Assembly (NCBI GenBank): GCA_031002005.1
Contig: JARYHS010009186.1
Coordinates: forward strand, 104,936,329-105,000,328
Source: Vandiemenella viatica
Taxonomy: Eukaryota; Arthropoda; Insecta; Orthoptera; Morabidae
Length of the DNA stretch: 64,000 nucleotides
Reading direction: 5' to 3'
The notes under the pieces: model-generated
Told to the model about the DNA's origin: nothing
The model's database searches: none
The model's input: only the letters and a program-made list of their open reading frames with translations
Shown here: positions 40,616-54,368 of the stretch, one piece after another
How positions within the stretch are numbered: position 1 is the stretch's first letter
Layout: the number at the start of each line of letters is the position of its first letter
Program-made: the position numbers and the translations under genes

Positions 40616-42429
40616 CTCAGTCTCCCACCTTACTACCTGTAATTTATTTAAGAGGCGTTTACTTATTTCGACGTCGAGATCATTAAGGGGAAAGGAAAGG
40701 TGGTATTTACATTTGTCTGTAAATAATATATTTAAAAAAAAATATGATTATTGTTATTGACTCTACGTAACGGCTAGCTTGTTTTTTAAAATAAGAGAAA
40801 GTTCAACCACTGAATTCGATTAGATGATAATGGAAAACTGCGTAAAAACCGTATTGAGGATAACAGCTACGCCAAGCCCAGATTTGAGTCTAGATCCTGC
40901 TGTCCAGTCCAACGCTTAAAGATGTAATTTCACTGAAGCTCTTACACAAAATCTCCCGACACTTCCAAAATGCTGTTCTAAATATGTTACGCTTGTTGGA
41001 ATAAATATCCGTAACTTGAATTCACCAATTTGCTATAATATCCTTAGGTTTCTACCCGGCTTTACTTTGACTTAGTTATCAACTTACTGTGTCTGGAAAT
41101 ACTGTTTATGATGAAAGGTGTTTTCGCTTTCCTGTTTGCACATTACCTTACCATGAGGTCGAATAAGCCTGTATCACACGTGTGTTTAAAGAATTTCTCA
41201 TACTTCCTTCTTCCGTTTCTATCAATCTGTGTATATAATTTACAAACAATTAACACACAAATAACGCTATCAGTAATTTTTCTACAACACCTTCTTTCCC
41301 TGTTTCTCTAACACTATGGAAGGAAAAAAGGGGCGCTATGTTTCTTTTCTTCCTCCTTCAAATAATGTGCGATGAGGATATTTTTAATAGTTTTAAGTGG
41401 CGAGAAAGTATAAGGGAAGAAGATTCCTTGGAGCTTCCAGTTGGATCACTTTGAGGGGTGTGAATCAGAGAGCGTACTCAGTGATAGTGCTACAGAAAGG
41501 GCCTACTGGTTGGACTATATAACCGGTTTAAGTAGTAGATCTCAGGGTTCAGATTGTCCTAACAAAAGTCGAGAGGTGAGTTTTAATCCAAAATATACTA
41601 ACGTTCTCAAATGGGATAATAAGATAGTTTTTACAAGAGAGCTTGACAATCTTGTTACATTTATTTGAAGTAGTTCTTAACTGAAAGTGATAGAGAACAT
41701 TATATGACCAAACCTAAGCGCGTTATTCCGTGTCACTCTCCTTGTCACTGGCACAGAGATGTTTTTATCTGCAAACAGAGAAAATTCTAGACACAGATAA
41801 AGGTGCCGTTACATGTTCCACAACGCCCAATCAATAGGTTGTTAATGAGAACAGCTTAAAAGTATCCAATAAAACTTCCAAATACATAGAAATAATCTTA
41901 AAATAAATTATAAACAATCTGAAGAACTTTGATATTAGTTTGAACACGATAAACAACGTTTATCCATTGCAAATACTGAGATATTCGGTAATCGATACAC
42001 CAACCATCACAGATTAATTAAAATCTTGGATATCAGAATCGATTTACCACACTCACAAAGTCTAACCCGCATATTGAGAACAATTTCAATTAACGTACAC
42101 AACAGAATATCGCACATTAACAAGCCAGTCTCACGTAACTACAATAAATAAATTATTTCCTTCTTTTAATATTGGTATATTTAGCTCAAGGTAGAGAATA
42201 AAAGGAAACAAGGTTAAATTAGCGTTATATGGTCGTCTGTATTCTTGAGCAAAATAATTTAATTTCAATTTGAATTCGAATTACCAGTATCCAGAAGCAG
42301 TTGCTTATCAAATATTTCTTAAGTTATTATACTAATAAATAATTTGCTTCAAGTATTGAAAAATTACTTTTAAAATTCCGTCATGTAGTTTTCTAATGGT
42401 ATGTCCAAGCAATCGAGAAGCGGATTCTT
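40616..42429. other. AT-rich stretch; possible protein relic at 41314-41668
   Basis: Adjacent frames at 41314-41668 read MEGKKGRYVSFLPPSNNV, then DEDIFNSFKWRESIREED, then a 75-codon ORF starting MDHFEGCESESVLSD (41441-41668). The acidic, protein-like composition across two frames suggests an old coding relic, but I recognise no family. The rest is AT-rich and featureless. Confidence 0.3.
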
Positions 42430-42870
42430 CAGTGTCAGCGTATCTGCACGCCCACAGCTGCAGATCCAGTGTTGCCGCAGTGGAGGCGGGTTTGCAGGGA
42501 GGCGGCTGTTGCCTCCTCTGAGGCAGCAGCGGTGGCGGCGGAGCCGGAGGCAGGGGTGCTAATGAATTCCCGATAAACGTTTGGCAGCGTGTGGCTCAGC
42601 GCTGCCTAGTCCCGCAGGGGCTGGCCGGGTAAATTGATTGGCGGCCGCTCAGCCCCCCTCCCCTTTCCACACCCCGCGGCGTCGCGACGCCCCTGGCTCG
42701 GGCGGGACGGTGCCGCCAGCTTTATTTCGACGTCCGCGTCGCCGGGCACGACGATGCATCACGGAGATCTCCTACCAGACCAGGGGGGGGGGGGGGGGGC
42801 ACGGACAGGCGGCGGCGATGGAAAACTCTAAATTCAGGAGAGAGAAAGAGGGGGAGACGTAGAACAAACG
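42430..42870. promoter_or_regulatory. GC-rich, CpG-dense block 1
   Basis: A sharp rise in GC and CpG within AT-rich flanks. It includes GGCAGCAGCGGTGGCGGCGG and CGCGGCGTCGCGACGCC runs, mixed with ATTGATTGG and CTAATGAATT. No ORF has convincing coding character; two overlapping frames at 42634-42862 are GC-driven. It could be a cis-regulatory element or a promoter of an unseen transcript. Function is inference from composition only. Confidence 0.35.
42783..42799. repeat. poly-G tract (17 nt)
   Basis: Uninterrupted G run at the right side of the GC-rich block. Confidence 0.95.
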
Positions 42871-43733
42871 AGCAAACACAGGAAGTTACTCTCCTTCGAG
42901 GGCTATAGCTGAGATTTCCTGCATGGAGGTGACAGTACGGAATTGCTGCGCGATTGAATTCCCTCCTAACGGCGCCGTGTATCTACCACGCTGAATAAAT
43001 CGCTTTCGGAATTTTGTTCTGACTAGTACATTAATTTTCCGAGACGTTTTCACTTCGCTCTCGAGCTTAATATCTCTCACCTTTATTCATCCCATTCAGA
43101 CTAAATTATCTTGCTGTCTCCGCAAAAAAAAATGGAGTGTTCTTGTTGCAGCCTTCGTTTTGAATATTTATACCCATTACGAGCAGATTTATTATCTGGT
43201 GCAACACGGAAAATTTAACTTAATTCATGCGACTATCAAATAACTAATTACCTTACATCGTTTAAATAAGGTTTTGAGATCTGTAAGATGCCAACATTAA
43301 AATATGAAGACAGTATTGAAACTTTTTTCCACAGACACAAATGTTCTAAAATTTCAGAAGATCGAGATAAGATTAACATTTTCAGTACGATACTTTATAA
43401 TGACTAAGTTTTATCCTGTTTTCATTAATTCAAGTCCTTTAAACGGAAAATCCTCTAAGTGGTAACTGAAATACGAAATAAACTCTTGTGATTCTAATTA
43501 GTGGATGAATTTAGCCAGTACGAATCTCGTTGTCATTTGTAGTGAACCAGTAACTTTAACAGATAACATACGTCGGTAACATTCGTTTCAGATAATTTTC
43601 AAATGTAGTCAGATTGTTATGCGACAGGGTACTTAAGAGAAATCCTATTTTCATAGCTGCTTTTTTTTTTACTTTTTTGAGGTGAATACGACAAACGCCT
43701 TTATATTCGATAATCGGGGAGTTTTGTCGATTT
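42871..43733. other. no gene seen
   Basis: AT-rich DNA with no supported feature. Confidence 0.5.
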
Positions 43734-43958
43734 GTTTTTTTACGGCTTTAAGCCTCGTCGATGGCTAAGGTCATTAGAGGTGGAATGGGTCTGGGGACAA
43801 GGAATGGGAAGGCATTCGGTCATGGCCTTTTTGAAGGAAGCATCCCGGAATTTGGAGAAACCATGAAAAACCCAAATCTGGATGCCCGGACGAGGATTTG
43901 AACCCGCGTCCTCCCGAATGCGAGGTCAGAACGTTAACCGTTCACCCACCACGCTCGG
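43734..43958 (-). mobile_element. SINE family A, copy 7 (near full length)
   Basis: The poly-T at 43734-43741 is the minus-strand tail. The 3' end is followed upstream by GGTCATTAGAGGTGGAATGG, the body block AAAACCCAAATCTGGATGCC and a B box (GGATTTGAACCC on the plus strand). It ends at ACGCTCGG. Flanks share TGTCGA, a possible short target-site duplication. Confidence 0.88.
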
Positions 43959-45084
43959 TATTTCTGTCGAGAAAAGGTGTGAAACGAATTTGTGTTTCTA
44001 AAAAAATTACATAGGTATTGGAGGACCTTCGTATATCGTAGTATAGAGGGATAATAGCCACATGGTTTCCATTATTCCGAAACTTTTCCCACCTCTCTCC
44101 ATTCTTCTGACAACATGAAAAGACAGCTCTGATAACAGTTATTCAGTTACCGTCATGTGTCAGTTTGAGCCTTATACACCTCACTGAGGGTCGTTCCAGT
44201 AGCTTACGAACATTACACATTGAGTTAGATTATTAGCTACAATGTGATATGTAATTAAGTACTTGTAATAGTTTGACTTAGTTATTTGTGTAATTTCTAA
44301 GAAGAAACAAGCTGCTAACTTTGTTTAAATGAATTTATCAAAACCAGTAACAAGTACCGTGCAGGCTTGGCTTTATAGTTAAAGAGATTCGCGAAGATCC
44401 TTTTCAGCCTAATTTCTACGAGGAGGGAAGGTAGATGGAATTCCGCCTTAGCCTTGTAGGGTACCAGCCCAGCAATCGTTTGGAGTGACCGAGGGACTGA
44501 GGAAAACCACGGAATCCTCCAGTCAGGAATGTCCCAATGGCCAAAATAAATTCTCCAGGAGAAAATTTACCCGTGAGTGAAGAACAAACATGGACTACTG
44601 CCGATGCATGTAACTATAATAGTGACGAGCAAATAACAAGAAAATATAGTACCAATGAGTGTGCACGAGCATAAATAATCCAATATACCATTTTTTTAAA
44701 TACATTTTCAATTTATTGTCTTGATCGAGTTTACACAACTGTGAATAATGAAACAAAGATCTTGAAAATCATATGAATATCAACGAATCGTATTCACGAA
44801 AATAAGAACGGCTGGAGCTCGACTACTGCCTAACACATTTTTAAACCTCAATAGAACAACCAAGTGACGTCCGTAACAGCCAAAAGGCACATCTGTTTTT
44901 ACAGCTCCCTGACGCACTTCCATCCCCACAGCCCAGGCACCAAAACATTAAAAAAAAAAAAAAATAAAGGAGAAAAAACTATTTCTGCTGCCTCATGATT
45001 ATTATATGATTACATAAAATTACTAGCAGAAGTAAATGAAACAGAAATATAGGTTGTGAAGGGTGTTTCCTCCAATACAGCAGC
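43959..45084. other. no gene seen; possible unclassified repeat at 44420-44580
   Basis: The text around TGGAATTCCGCCTTAGCCTT and GGAGTGACCGAGGGACTGAG has the feel of a dispersed insect repeat, but no second copy exists here to compare. A 14-A run lies near 44951. Confidence 0.4.
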
Positions 45085-45600
45085 ACAGGCAAGACGCCCC
45101 TGCATGTTGACAGTCCCGCGTTACGGACTGACGCCGCACGTTCCCCCACCACGCCGCGCCGCTTTGTCGAGGTGTCCGGCTTTATAGCCGCCAACTTGCC
45201 GCTCGGCGTTACGGCCACCGTCGCAGATCCAAACCCGTTTTATGAGACGTTTACGCGGCTTTACGGCGCCCCTAGTGTTAAAGAGGCTTTACGAGCTAAG
45301 TTTTGAATTTCGCCGCGATGGTGATGGAATATTGCTCTTCACGCCAGTGGGCTTGTAATCCTTTATGCAGATGCTGTCGCCACCCTCACAAAGGGGGAGG
45401 GAGAAGAGGAGGAGAAGTGGGGGAGATTTGATGCCACTTGTTCCTCCAACTGGTGCCTCGGCCTCTACTTGGTATTAAATTCGGAGAGAAATGCTTCCAG
45501 ACAGCCAGAGGTCATTAAGCGGCAGAACGGGCAAAATATAGCCTGGTCTCTCCCGGGCAATTGTAACGCAGGGAAATTGGTCTGTGGATAACTCGTTCAG
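45085..45600. promoter_or_regulatory. GC-rich, CpG-dense block 2
   Basis: High GC and many CpG from about 45090 to 45310 (for example CACCACGCCGCGCCGCTTTG), then a polypurine run at about 45399-45427. Homeodomain-like or Caudal-like words (TTTTATGAG, GTAATCCTTTA, GGTCATTAAG) are interspersed. There is no ORF. The combination of a CpG-rich core and clustered AT-rich binding-site words resembles developmental enhancers, but this is inference. Confidence 0.35.
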
Positions 45601-48600
45601 TGCTAACTAATTGATACACTTAAAACCGTTTACTCCGCTATTTGTGTGTCCATTTTTAACACATTCGTCGAATTTTCTGTAACATGTTTAAGTTATCTTT
45701 TGTGGTGTTAATCTTAGATATTCAAAAAATGTTTTATTAATATTTTAAAACGCAGTTTCAATTTATTTTCATTTCTCTAGGAACATTATTAGCTTCTTCT
45801 TTGGATATTTTATCTTTAGTAAGCTATGGCTCATTTCGCAACGTTATTACAAATATTAAAGCTCAAGTGTATTAAAGTTCTTGATATTAAAGTACAAGAA
45901 TTCATTTCCATTTAGGTGATAATTTGCAATTATTTTCTTTCATAGAGTCATAATATACGCTATCATGAACTTCATTTACCTCTGATTCTGCTTCCTGTTT
46001 CTACCTTCCCAATTAATATTTTGCAGACCAAAAGCAGTTTGATGAAGCCGTATACATTACTTCATACCAGACAAATTATCTTGCGGTCGATTTGATGAGA
46101 TTATAATTAACAACATCTGTAAACAATAAATTTCAGTAAGCTTCTCCTCTTACTGATTAACATTATGACCTTTTAATAATACTAGCAAAGTTTCCTCTGT
46201 TGTAGAGAAAACTTCTCGTACTGCAAGTGGAGAAACTGTACTACTGAGTCGAACTGTCATAAGAAAGCTGTTTCGCCAGCTTCATGTGGCATTCAACTTA
46301 CACTAATTGAAGTATGACAGCTATTGCGTCTGTGTAGCACAATTGGCAGTGATCTCTTTATAAGCTTTTCCAAATGAAACTTCGAGAGCCAAGTAAATTA
46401 CAGAAAAAATCGCCTTATTCATGTTTTTATACAATCAGTTATAGCCCCGCGGGAATTCCTTAGCTTGGTTTCACTCGTTCCACGAACGTACGCTAAACTC
46501 TACTTAGAGCCAGACGACAAACAACCGACAGTGAAATATTGTTTATTGGCGTAGAGTCACCTCAACGATTGATTGAATAATTAGAAGAGCGAAAAACACT
46601 TCGTAAAAATGCTATTAAATAATAAAAATGAAAGTATATTCACCTTTCATGTATTGACTATGATCAAGGATACTGTGAAATTATAGTGTGTAAGAAAGTT
46701 GTCATTAGTAACTCGTGCTGACATCCTCCCCCCCCCCTCCCGGCCATATAATATTCAATGCATTAATTACATTAATAGGCTGGCAGTCATTTTTGAAACG
46801 ACATGTAGCATAATAACGACTAAAACACAAAAGATGCAAGTTTGGGAAAAGATGGAAAAGTAATAAATTATAACTTTAATAAAATAAAGGTTGAACACAC
46901 TCCTATTCTATTACACCGTTCATTAATCCAGCCCTCTTTTCGCGAAGTTGATTTATCAGTCAATATGGGAAGAAAGAGGAGAAGGTAATATATCTGAATA
47001 CCCATCCGACAGTAGTAGCAGTAGTAAACGATATTGCTCAGATTTTCGAATTCAGATTATGATGTCTTACTCTCTTGATACATATTAAGAAAGTGATAAC
47101 TACTGAGCATAATTCAGATTAAACAGTTGGTAGCCGTGTTAACAACAGAAACTATCAACCCTATTTCATAGAAGATGTAGCGTAAATTATTGTGATCTTA
47201 ACAACGTGGTGACAGTGTTTCAGGTTGCCTGGAATTCCACCTAATTCGTGTCTGGACCTAAATTTTAACGAGATATACGACCCACGTATAGTTCAAAGCG
47301 TAATTATTGTACACAAAACAATGTTTTCCGGCTGTGTAGTCTTGGGTAGTAACACGACCACCAAAGAATAACTGTATGAACAGTCTACTGAAAATGCTGC
47401 TGAGGGCTCGTAACATGAATAAAGCCCTGACAAATAACAATTACATAACGTGAGAGACGCTGTTATTTTAAATAATTCATTATATGTTTGCCCAGTACCT
47501 TTGTAGAAATTCGTTCGAAGTACGTTAAAAGTTGATTGAAATATATAAACTACCAAATTCCTGATCATTCTAACCGCTACTTTATTAGAGATCAGATCAT
47601 ATTTTGTGAGTAATATTGACTGTCAAATTACTTCAAGCTTTGAAAGCGCCAGAATTGTCGTTATCTAAGAAGATAAAGAATAACTCTGGAGCTTCACCTC
47701 ACACGAACGAAAAAACTTCACACATGAAAATATCTTTACATGTAATCTTTTATTAAGTCTATTAGATAATCTTTTACGTACAAAATAAATTGCATAGTAA
47801 GACGTTCAATGAAATGAAGTACAATCTGTTGTATTATTCAAAACATCATAAAAACTAAACTGTTTCCTATATTAAAATAGACACATGAGCGTCTCTCACT
47901 CAGTTGGTAAAGAGTCAGACAATAGCCCAGAAGGCCAAGAACCCGATCCACAACGGAACAGAGGACAAGGTTGAACGTCTTGAACGGCTTTCATAACCTA
48001 CTATGCTTGCTATCTAATGATTATTTTGTAGGAAATGCCGCGGGAAAAAAATTCGATCGGAGTGTTAATATAGTATACCTAGCTAATATTTTCAGAGATA
48101 TTTTAACTTTTATATTCAACTTTTGCTAGTAGTAACTTACTGATTCAACTAATTTCGGGCGTGGCAGTGATCTAGATGTTGTCATCTTCAATTTCTGAAC
48201 ACGCGTTTGATTCAAGCTTCAACATGTTTGATCCTTTTTTTTTTCAATGATTACGAAATTTTGGTCAAAATTGCTACTAACAACGTTAAAATGTTACTTT
48301 CAGCTATAGTACCAATTTGTAACAATTTCTAGTGAAATCTGTGAATAAGTATGATTCTGGAAAATAATTTCAGCAGATTTATTTTTTGTCAGTCTGACAA
48401 ATCTAGATTCAGTACATTTTCCGACTGACTGATTATTGGAAAGTAATTTTGCGGAACAAACACTGAATATCGAAAAAGTGTGACACATTCTGAATTTTCC
48501 GCGGTTATTTTCCTTGAAATAATCAACGTTCACAAAAGCAGCTTCTTTCAATAGTGATGCAATCCCCGAGTAAAAAATGTCATCAAATATAAGTAAGCGT

Positions 48601-48811
48601 ATTCGATATTTAGCTATATCCGATCGATCTTGCAAGTTCCCACTTTCGTTTCATAAACCGATAATTGATTATCAGAATGATATTCAGAGTGAAATCATAC
48701 AGTGAAACAGTAAAGTCTTCACTACTTTCATACTCCCAAAAATCCATCGCAATATATTCCACCCAGAAGTAGCTTTATGAAACCAAAAAACAGATTTCAA
48801 GAAACTAAAAA
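45601..48811. other. long AT-rich stretch, no gene seen
   Basis: ORFs of 60-111 codons (for example 47293-47568 and 48300-48635, minus strand) have no domains, signal peptides that I trust, or supportive neighbours. A C-rich run lies at 46729-46741. Confidence 0.5.
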
Positions 48812-49030
48812 CCTTAATGGTTGGACTGTTAACGTTCGGTCGTTGAATATTGCAGGACGTGGGGTCGATATCCGGTACGGCCATCGAGATTTCGATTTTC
48901 CACGGATTCCTGGAAACATTCGAGGTAACTGCCTAAGTTCTTCCTTCAAAATTCCACTGCTGAATTCTTTTCCGTTCCTTGAACCAAAGTCTATTCTTAT
49001 CTAAATAATCCCGATGTTGACGAGCTGTGA
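48812..49030 (+). mobile_element. SINE family A, copy 8 (old, degraded)
   Basis: Recognisable blocks are GTTAACGTTCGGTCGTTGAA, GGGTCGATATCCGGTACGG (B box area), GATTTTCCACGGATTCCTGG and TTCTTTTCCGTTCCTTGAAC, in the right order and spacing on the plus strand. Confidence 0.65.
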
Positions 49031-52000
49031 ATTCCTCCAAAGAAAACAACAGGAAATTAAATAAGAATTCTAAAATGGAAGTCGACAATGTGAATCTACG
49101 TCCAGTAACTCCACCCTCGTGTTCTCAAGGCACTTGAATCTTTTAAGTATAGGTAGAAAAGCTGAATTTTGAATAAAAAATCAAATTTCTCTAAAAAAAT
49201 TTAGTTTTCCGACCAAACAAATACTATCGAAAATTACTCGTTTCTTCACTGTTTCTCTTTCTGGTCTGGCACAAAAGGCTTCGATACTTTATAATCCAAA
49301 AAACAACATTTAAAATAAATATGGTTTGTAGCAATATGTGGCTTCACAGAAGTAACACTAATGATCAAGAACAAATGGGAAAAATTTAACACAAACATTA
49401 TGAAATAAACGTATCTGATCCCCGTATGTGAAAATGTAGATGTTTAATTTGCCGATGGACGTAATGTTATTTGAGGCAGTTAAGTTAAGTTAGTGTTCCA
49501 AGTTTTTGTGTCCGTTAGATCTTTTACCGCAAACATTGGGAAACTATTAGCACAAACGCTTTTCTCAAAATAGCTCATGGGCGCCTTCTGCTATTTCCCG
49601 TGTATCCCTTCTGATGTATAAATGGTCACATATTAGAACAGGTGCAACGCACCCTCCGCCACCAACTTTTAGTATTAAAATGAGTATTGATCAATCTCAG
49701 CACAACCAATCAAACCTTTCTTTCAAACACATGTCGTAAATTCTAGCTACTCAAAAACTTGCCCATGTTTCGGATTATGATAGTTAAATCGTTTATAAAA
49801 TGACAAGAGAGAGAAAATACCTGCATACTTTACCGTTTAGTCAATATTTTAGGACATGGTGCTTCGTTTTTCAGTAGTTCCTCTGCCAACAATCTACTTG
49901 GATTCTCTTATTAAAAATATTTAATACGGATTCAAGGTATGAACGTAATCTTATGTACTCACCAGATACGTTTTCTGAAGAAGTGTTAACATTTTTTACA
50001 ATAGCTGTCCAAATTTTGTTTTAACGTTTCCAAATGCTGGTTTTTTTTTGCGCTTTCCATATGTTGGTTCGTTATCAATACAACAAAAGCTTTTGGAAAA
50101 AAAGCCGGCCATGTATTATTAATTTATAACCACCCTGATTTGTACATAATGTCTGATATAGCTTTGTAGAACCGCTATACCGTCACACAGTAACTAAAAT
50201 CAATTTCACTACCACCAAACAGCAAAGTGCCAATTTTTTGGCTCACCATTGTCAATTCAACGGGAAGGGATTACTTTCTCCTGCATACTGCCAAAAGTGT
50301 GATTTGCCTAAAATCGTTGTTCATATGAAGGAGATAAAATGATTCTGAATCTTATGAACCATCTTATTTGAAACGGTGACATTGTTTTTCATTTTCCTCT
50401 TTTACTCATCTACTGTATCTAGTTTTGCACTTAAACCTGTTTTTTATGAAGTCAATTAAGCTAAAGTTTAAAGAATAAGTTGGACATTCAGTGCTACCAA
50501 TTCAGTTATTCCTGTCAGCTTTATCGAGATAAGCCCTTCACCACGATGGTAGTGGCTATATGTTGCTAGTAAATCCCTTCGTTAACAAAAAAATTTCTGA
50601 ACCCTTGCACTGTCAAAGGGTAAGCACTTTTTTTTCTGGACGTGTTGTGGTGCTTTGATGTTTGGCTCACCTCTGTAAAGTTGGACAGACTTATTTAATT
50701 ATATATATTTTCTGTGTCTCCTTTTTGGAATCTGGCTGATCCTTTTTAAGCTCATGCTTCTGGCTTTGTTTTTTACTTTTGTCACTGCTACGTCACCACT
50801 GTTTTGTGCCTACAACGCACCTTAAAACCCTCATATCATTAATATTCGGTGTTCGGGTGAATCTTAGAGCGAGGAAAGCAGCTACGGCTCATAGAGTCAT
50901 CTTATAAATGGAAAGGGCGGATGATGATGAAATAAACAAACGATAAGTAATAAATAAACCCCGTTAGCGCTCCTAAGGAAACGTCTGTTTCGGAGCCTTC
51001 AGTATTTGCACCATGGAATCACAATTATATAGGACTTAAAAAAACGAAGTTACAGTATACGCAGTGCGTCATAGGGGTAAAATGTTCTGAAGTAGAATCT
51101 GGACATTAAAAAATAAATAAAGTGATATACCAGAGGAGCATGAGAGCCATCAGTTGCAAACAAACATCGACCATCAGCCTCAGCTGGGAAGTCTGGATTG
51201 CGGTACTGCAAGTACTTTTTAGGAGAGACCCCTCGGCACTACCAAGTATGGTGAAAGAGTTTTAAATTCGACGGTTAACTTTTATCTCACATTTGTTTAA
51301 TAACGGCATAAAAATGATACGTCATACTTGTTTCGAAAGTATCCAAGGAACATACAATCACAATGCAGCTTCTTTTTAAGCAATATTATAACAACGATGC
51401 CCTCTACTCGTACAGAGAGTTTATATCTACCTACAGATAACTTTTTGTAACACAACAAAGAAACTGATTGCTCTTCCAGAGCGCTAAACAACAGCTGATA
51501 GCAGCCGCAAACAGTCAGATAATATAAAAAAATTATCCTAAGACAACCTAAATGTTGTTAATTTCCTTTTGAGTTAAATGATAATAGTTTTAAACGATAT
51601 GGCTTTGGTATCACTGTAGGAAAAATAAACAGTTTGTAATTACCGATACAGAGCCGAAACATAGTTCTCATCACAGGTGAACCTAAGAATAAATTCATTT
51701 AAAGTAATAATTATATACAGCACACATTCACTCACACCAATCCTCCTACATCATATGCAAAACAGATTTGCACAAAATCTCAGATATTAATAATGGTACA
51801 TCATTGTAGTACTTTATTCATTCTCCATTACAGCAAAGGAGGATAAGTCAAAAGAAACAAGTTCCTGCCTGCCTTAGAACTGGTTCGATCCCAGATACGG
51901 CAACAAAGATTTCGGTTTTATATTGGTTCGCAACAATATTCAGTGCCAATGTCGAGACAATTCACCTTGGCTTCGACAGGTAACAAAACACCTACACCCA

Positions 52001-52127
52001 AAAACGAAGTTTACATCTTAAACAACGGGCTGACTGTACCAGACTTCCTCCCAGTTTCAACAACTGAAACCCATTCTGCTACCCACACGCTGAAAGAATG
52101 TAACATATTTAATCCCGAGGGGTTGGG
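49031..52127. other. long AT-rich stretch, no gene seen
   Basis: No domain-bearing ORF. A lone B box-like GGTTCGATCCC near 51884 may be a SINE remnant but has no body. Confidence 0.5.
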
Positions 52128-52342
52128 TTTTTGTTTAGGATTTACGCCTCATCGACGTCATTAGAGGATGAAAGTACTGCTGCAATAAACTGGAACCAAT
52201 TCTGCCATTGTCTTTTTGAATGAATTATCCCTGCATTCACCGGGAGTGATTTGGCTAACAATGTTAAACCCAAATCTGGCCGGACGGGATTTTGAACACG
52301 CGTCCTCCCGAATGCGAAGCCAGACCGTTCACCACGTTCGGT
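52128..52342 (-). mobile_element. SINE family A, copy 9 (degraded)
   Basis: On the plus strand: TTTACGCCTCATCGACGTCA (3' end), CACCGGGAGTGATTTGGCTA, AACCCAAATCTGGCCGGACG, CGCGTCCTCCCGAATGCGAA and ACCACGTTCGG (5' end). This is the family A order on the minus strand, with small deletions. Confidence 0.78.
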
Positions 52343-54072
52343 GAGAATTTGTTCGTGATTAGTGACATGAAGCTGCTAGCTAACGGAAATTAAATACAAA
52401 TGTGACTGCGATATACGAAACGTGAGGATTCCAGTCAAAGAAAATCTTAAAGGCAAGATACTCCTGCGGTATCTGTGACAGCAGAATATGCGTGCATGCT
52501 TTTAGTGACGGCGTCAATAGCGCAGACGCAATAAGAGCACGAGTTTCCCATTTCGCTGTCGTATAAATAAAATAAAAGATTCCGATCGCAACCCGCACGA
52601 AAAGACGGGAAGTGGAGTGGTATGGAGAGGTGGGCGGTATCTTGACGAATGACTCCGCAACGCGTCAAACAGTGCACGCACACGAAGCACGCTGGCGACG
52701 AAGGAGCTCTCCCGACAACAAATTGCAGAAGACCAACCATCCATGTGACGCAGAAACTCCTTACCTACAAATGAAAGACGAGACCACTGATTTGTCCAAC
52801 ATTCTGTCCTGGGATACAGCCTCAAATATTAAGAACACTTACGTTAGAAATCTGTAATTGGGAACTATTTTAGCACTTAAATCCTCCTTCAAATAAAGAT
52901 ACTATCCACTTAAATAAATTTATTGTAACCCATCTCTTCTATATTGCTAAGGCTGTATTTTGATCCGAAATATAATCTATTTGAATTACTAGAAAATTAA
53001 AACTGAAGTAAAAAATTCTGATAACTGAGATATACAGACCAATAAATGAAGTAAAAAATATCGTGTAATATCGATTACAGGACAGTTTCCTCTAAATCGA
53101 TAAAATACCATCAAATTCTTTGAGTTTCAAGAATAGTAACTAATACTTTTCTAGTAATTAATTGACATTTAAAAAAAAGGTATTTTATCCTAGTTTCTAA
53201 TTTAAACTTCGTAGTTTAGGTAATTACTAGAAAATAAATGAAATTAAAGTTTTACCTAAAAATAGTAAAATGATATTCAAAAATTTAAATAACTACAAAG
53301 CAATAATTTTAAAATGAATTTATTCCGTAATCGCAGATGCTGGCACAAATTTTACCAATACTTATCACAAATACCAATCCCAAGATCACTTGATAATTAA
53401 TTCAAATTACTGTTTAATGAACATTAAGTAAAAATCTTATATATAATATATAGAGAAAATATTGAAAATTAAAGCAAGAATCAAACTTCAGAAAAAAGGT
53501 CTGCCCATGTAAAGATGATAAATCTTGAGGAACTTTTATGAGAAAACTGTTCAATATACTCACCTGAAACTTGGCAGTATGTAAAGAGATCAACTTTTAC
53601 AATTAGAATTAAGGATATTTCGCTATCTTTCCTAGTTTCATTCCAATTATTTTGTAAAAAAAAATAAAAATAAAAAAAAAAGCATGTGATATTTTATTAA
53701 ACTTCATTTTAACTACTGGATTTATTACAACAAGCCTGTGTTGAAATGTAATTTTGACATCAAGTCAATAAAAAATTTACCTCCCTATCTTAAGTACTTT
53801 TTTAGAAAATGCTTCTTAAATTTAAAAAATATATTTTACTGGAAATTGCTTCCAAAGTTTGCCTAGCACATTTCTGCAATAAGGGTGGCGCGTACAAAAA
53901 TAGTAATATCTCCGTGTCTAAGACGAGTATAACGCTAAATCAAAGCTTCCCTTGGGGAGGAAGATTCAAATTAATTTTTAGTACCAAAAATCGATTTTTT
54001 TTATTTGACCACCTAGGGCTTTCCTTAATATACAAACTGTCCCGCCAGTATGCCTTCGTGCTACCATAATGG
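52343..54072. other. AT-rich stretch, no gene seen
   Basis: Overlapping ORFs of 72-103 codons at 52380-52857 occur on both strands, suggesting chance in a locally GC-richer patch. From 52900 onward it is very AT-rich. Confidence 0.5.
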
Positions 54073-54250
54073 ATGGGGGGGGTACAGGGGACCCAGTTTA
54101 AAATTCTGGGCTCCGCTTTCCGCCACCCTGATTGTGGTTTTAAGGCGTTTTCACGTAATCAGCTAGGGGAATGCCGGAATACTTCCCTACTTCCGCCTCT
54201 TAAACTATGCGTTTCACAGACAAAAGTATACGTATCATACAGAACACTAG
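54073..54250 (+). mobile_element. probable degraded SINE (third tRNA-type family)
   Basis: CGCCACCCTGATTGTGGTTTT followed by GGGAATGCCGGAATACTTCC has the spacing of SINE bodies like family A (GGGTTTTCC...AATGCCGGGATGCTTCC). The B box area is unrecognisable. Assignment rests on pattern only. Confidence 0.4.
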
Positions 54251-54368
54251 TTAAACGTTTCACAGAGAGATGACAGCACTTAGCCTCCCCTACCAATTAG
54301 AACCGAAGCTTTGGAAAACGTAAAACAATCCCAGTACTCATTTGTGGATGTGTTTCACTTTATTTTAC

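Noticed and set aside
42634..42862. Two overlapping GC-rich ORFs
   Set aside because: Composition-driven open frames (Arg/Pro/Gly-rich) in different phases, without start context or domain support.
51297..51491. 64-codon minus-strand ORF
   Set aside because: Short, no domain, in AT-rich DNA; expected by chance.
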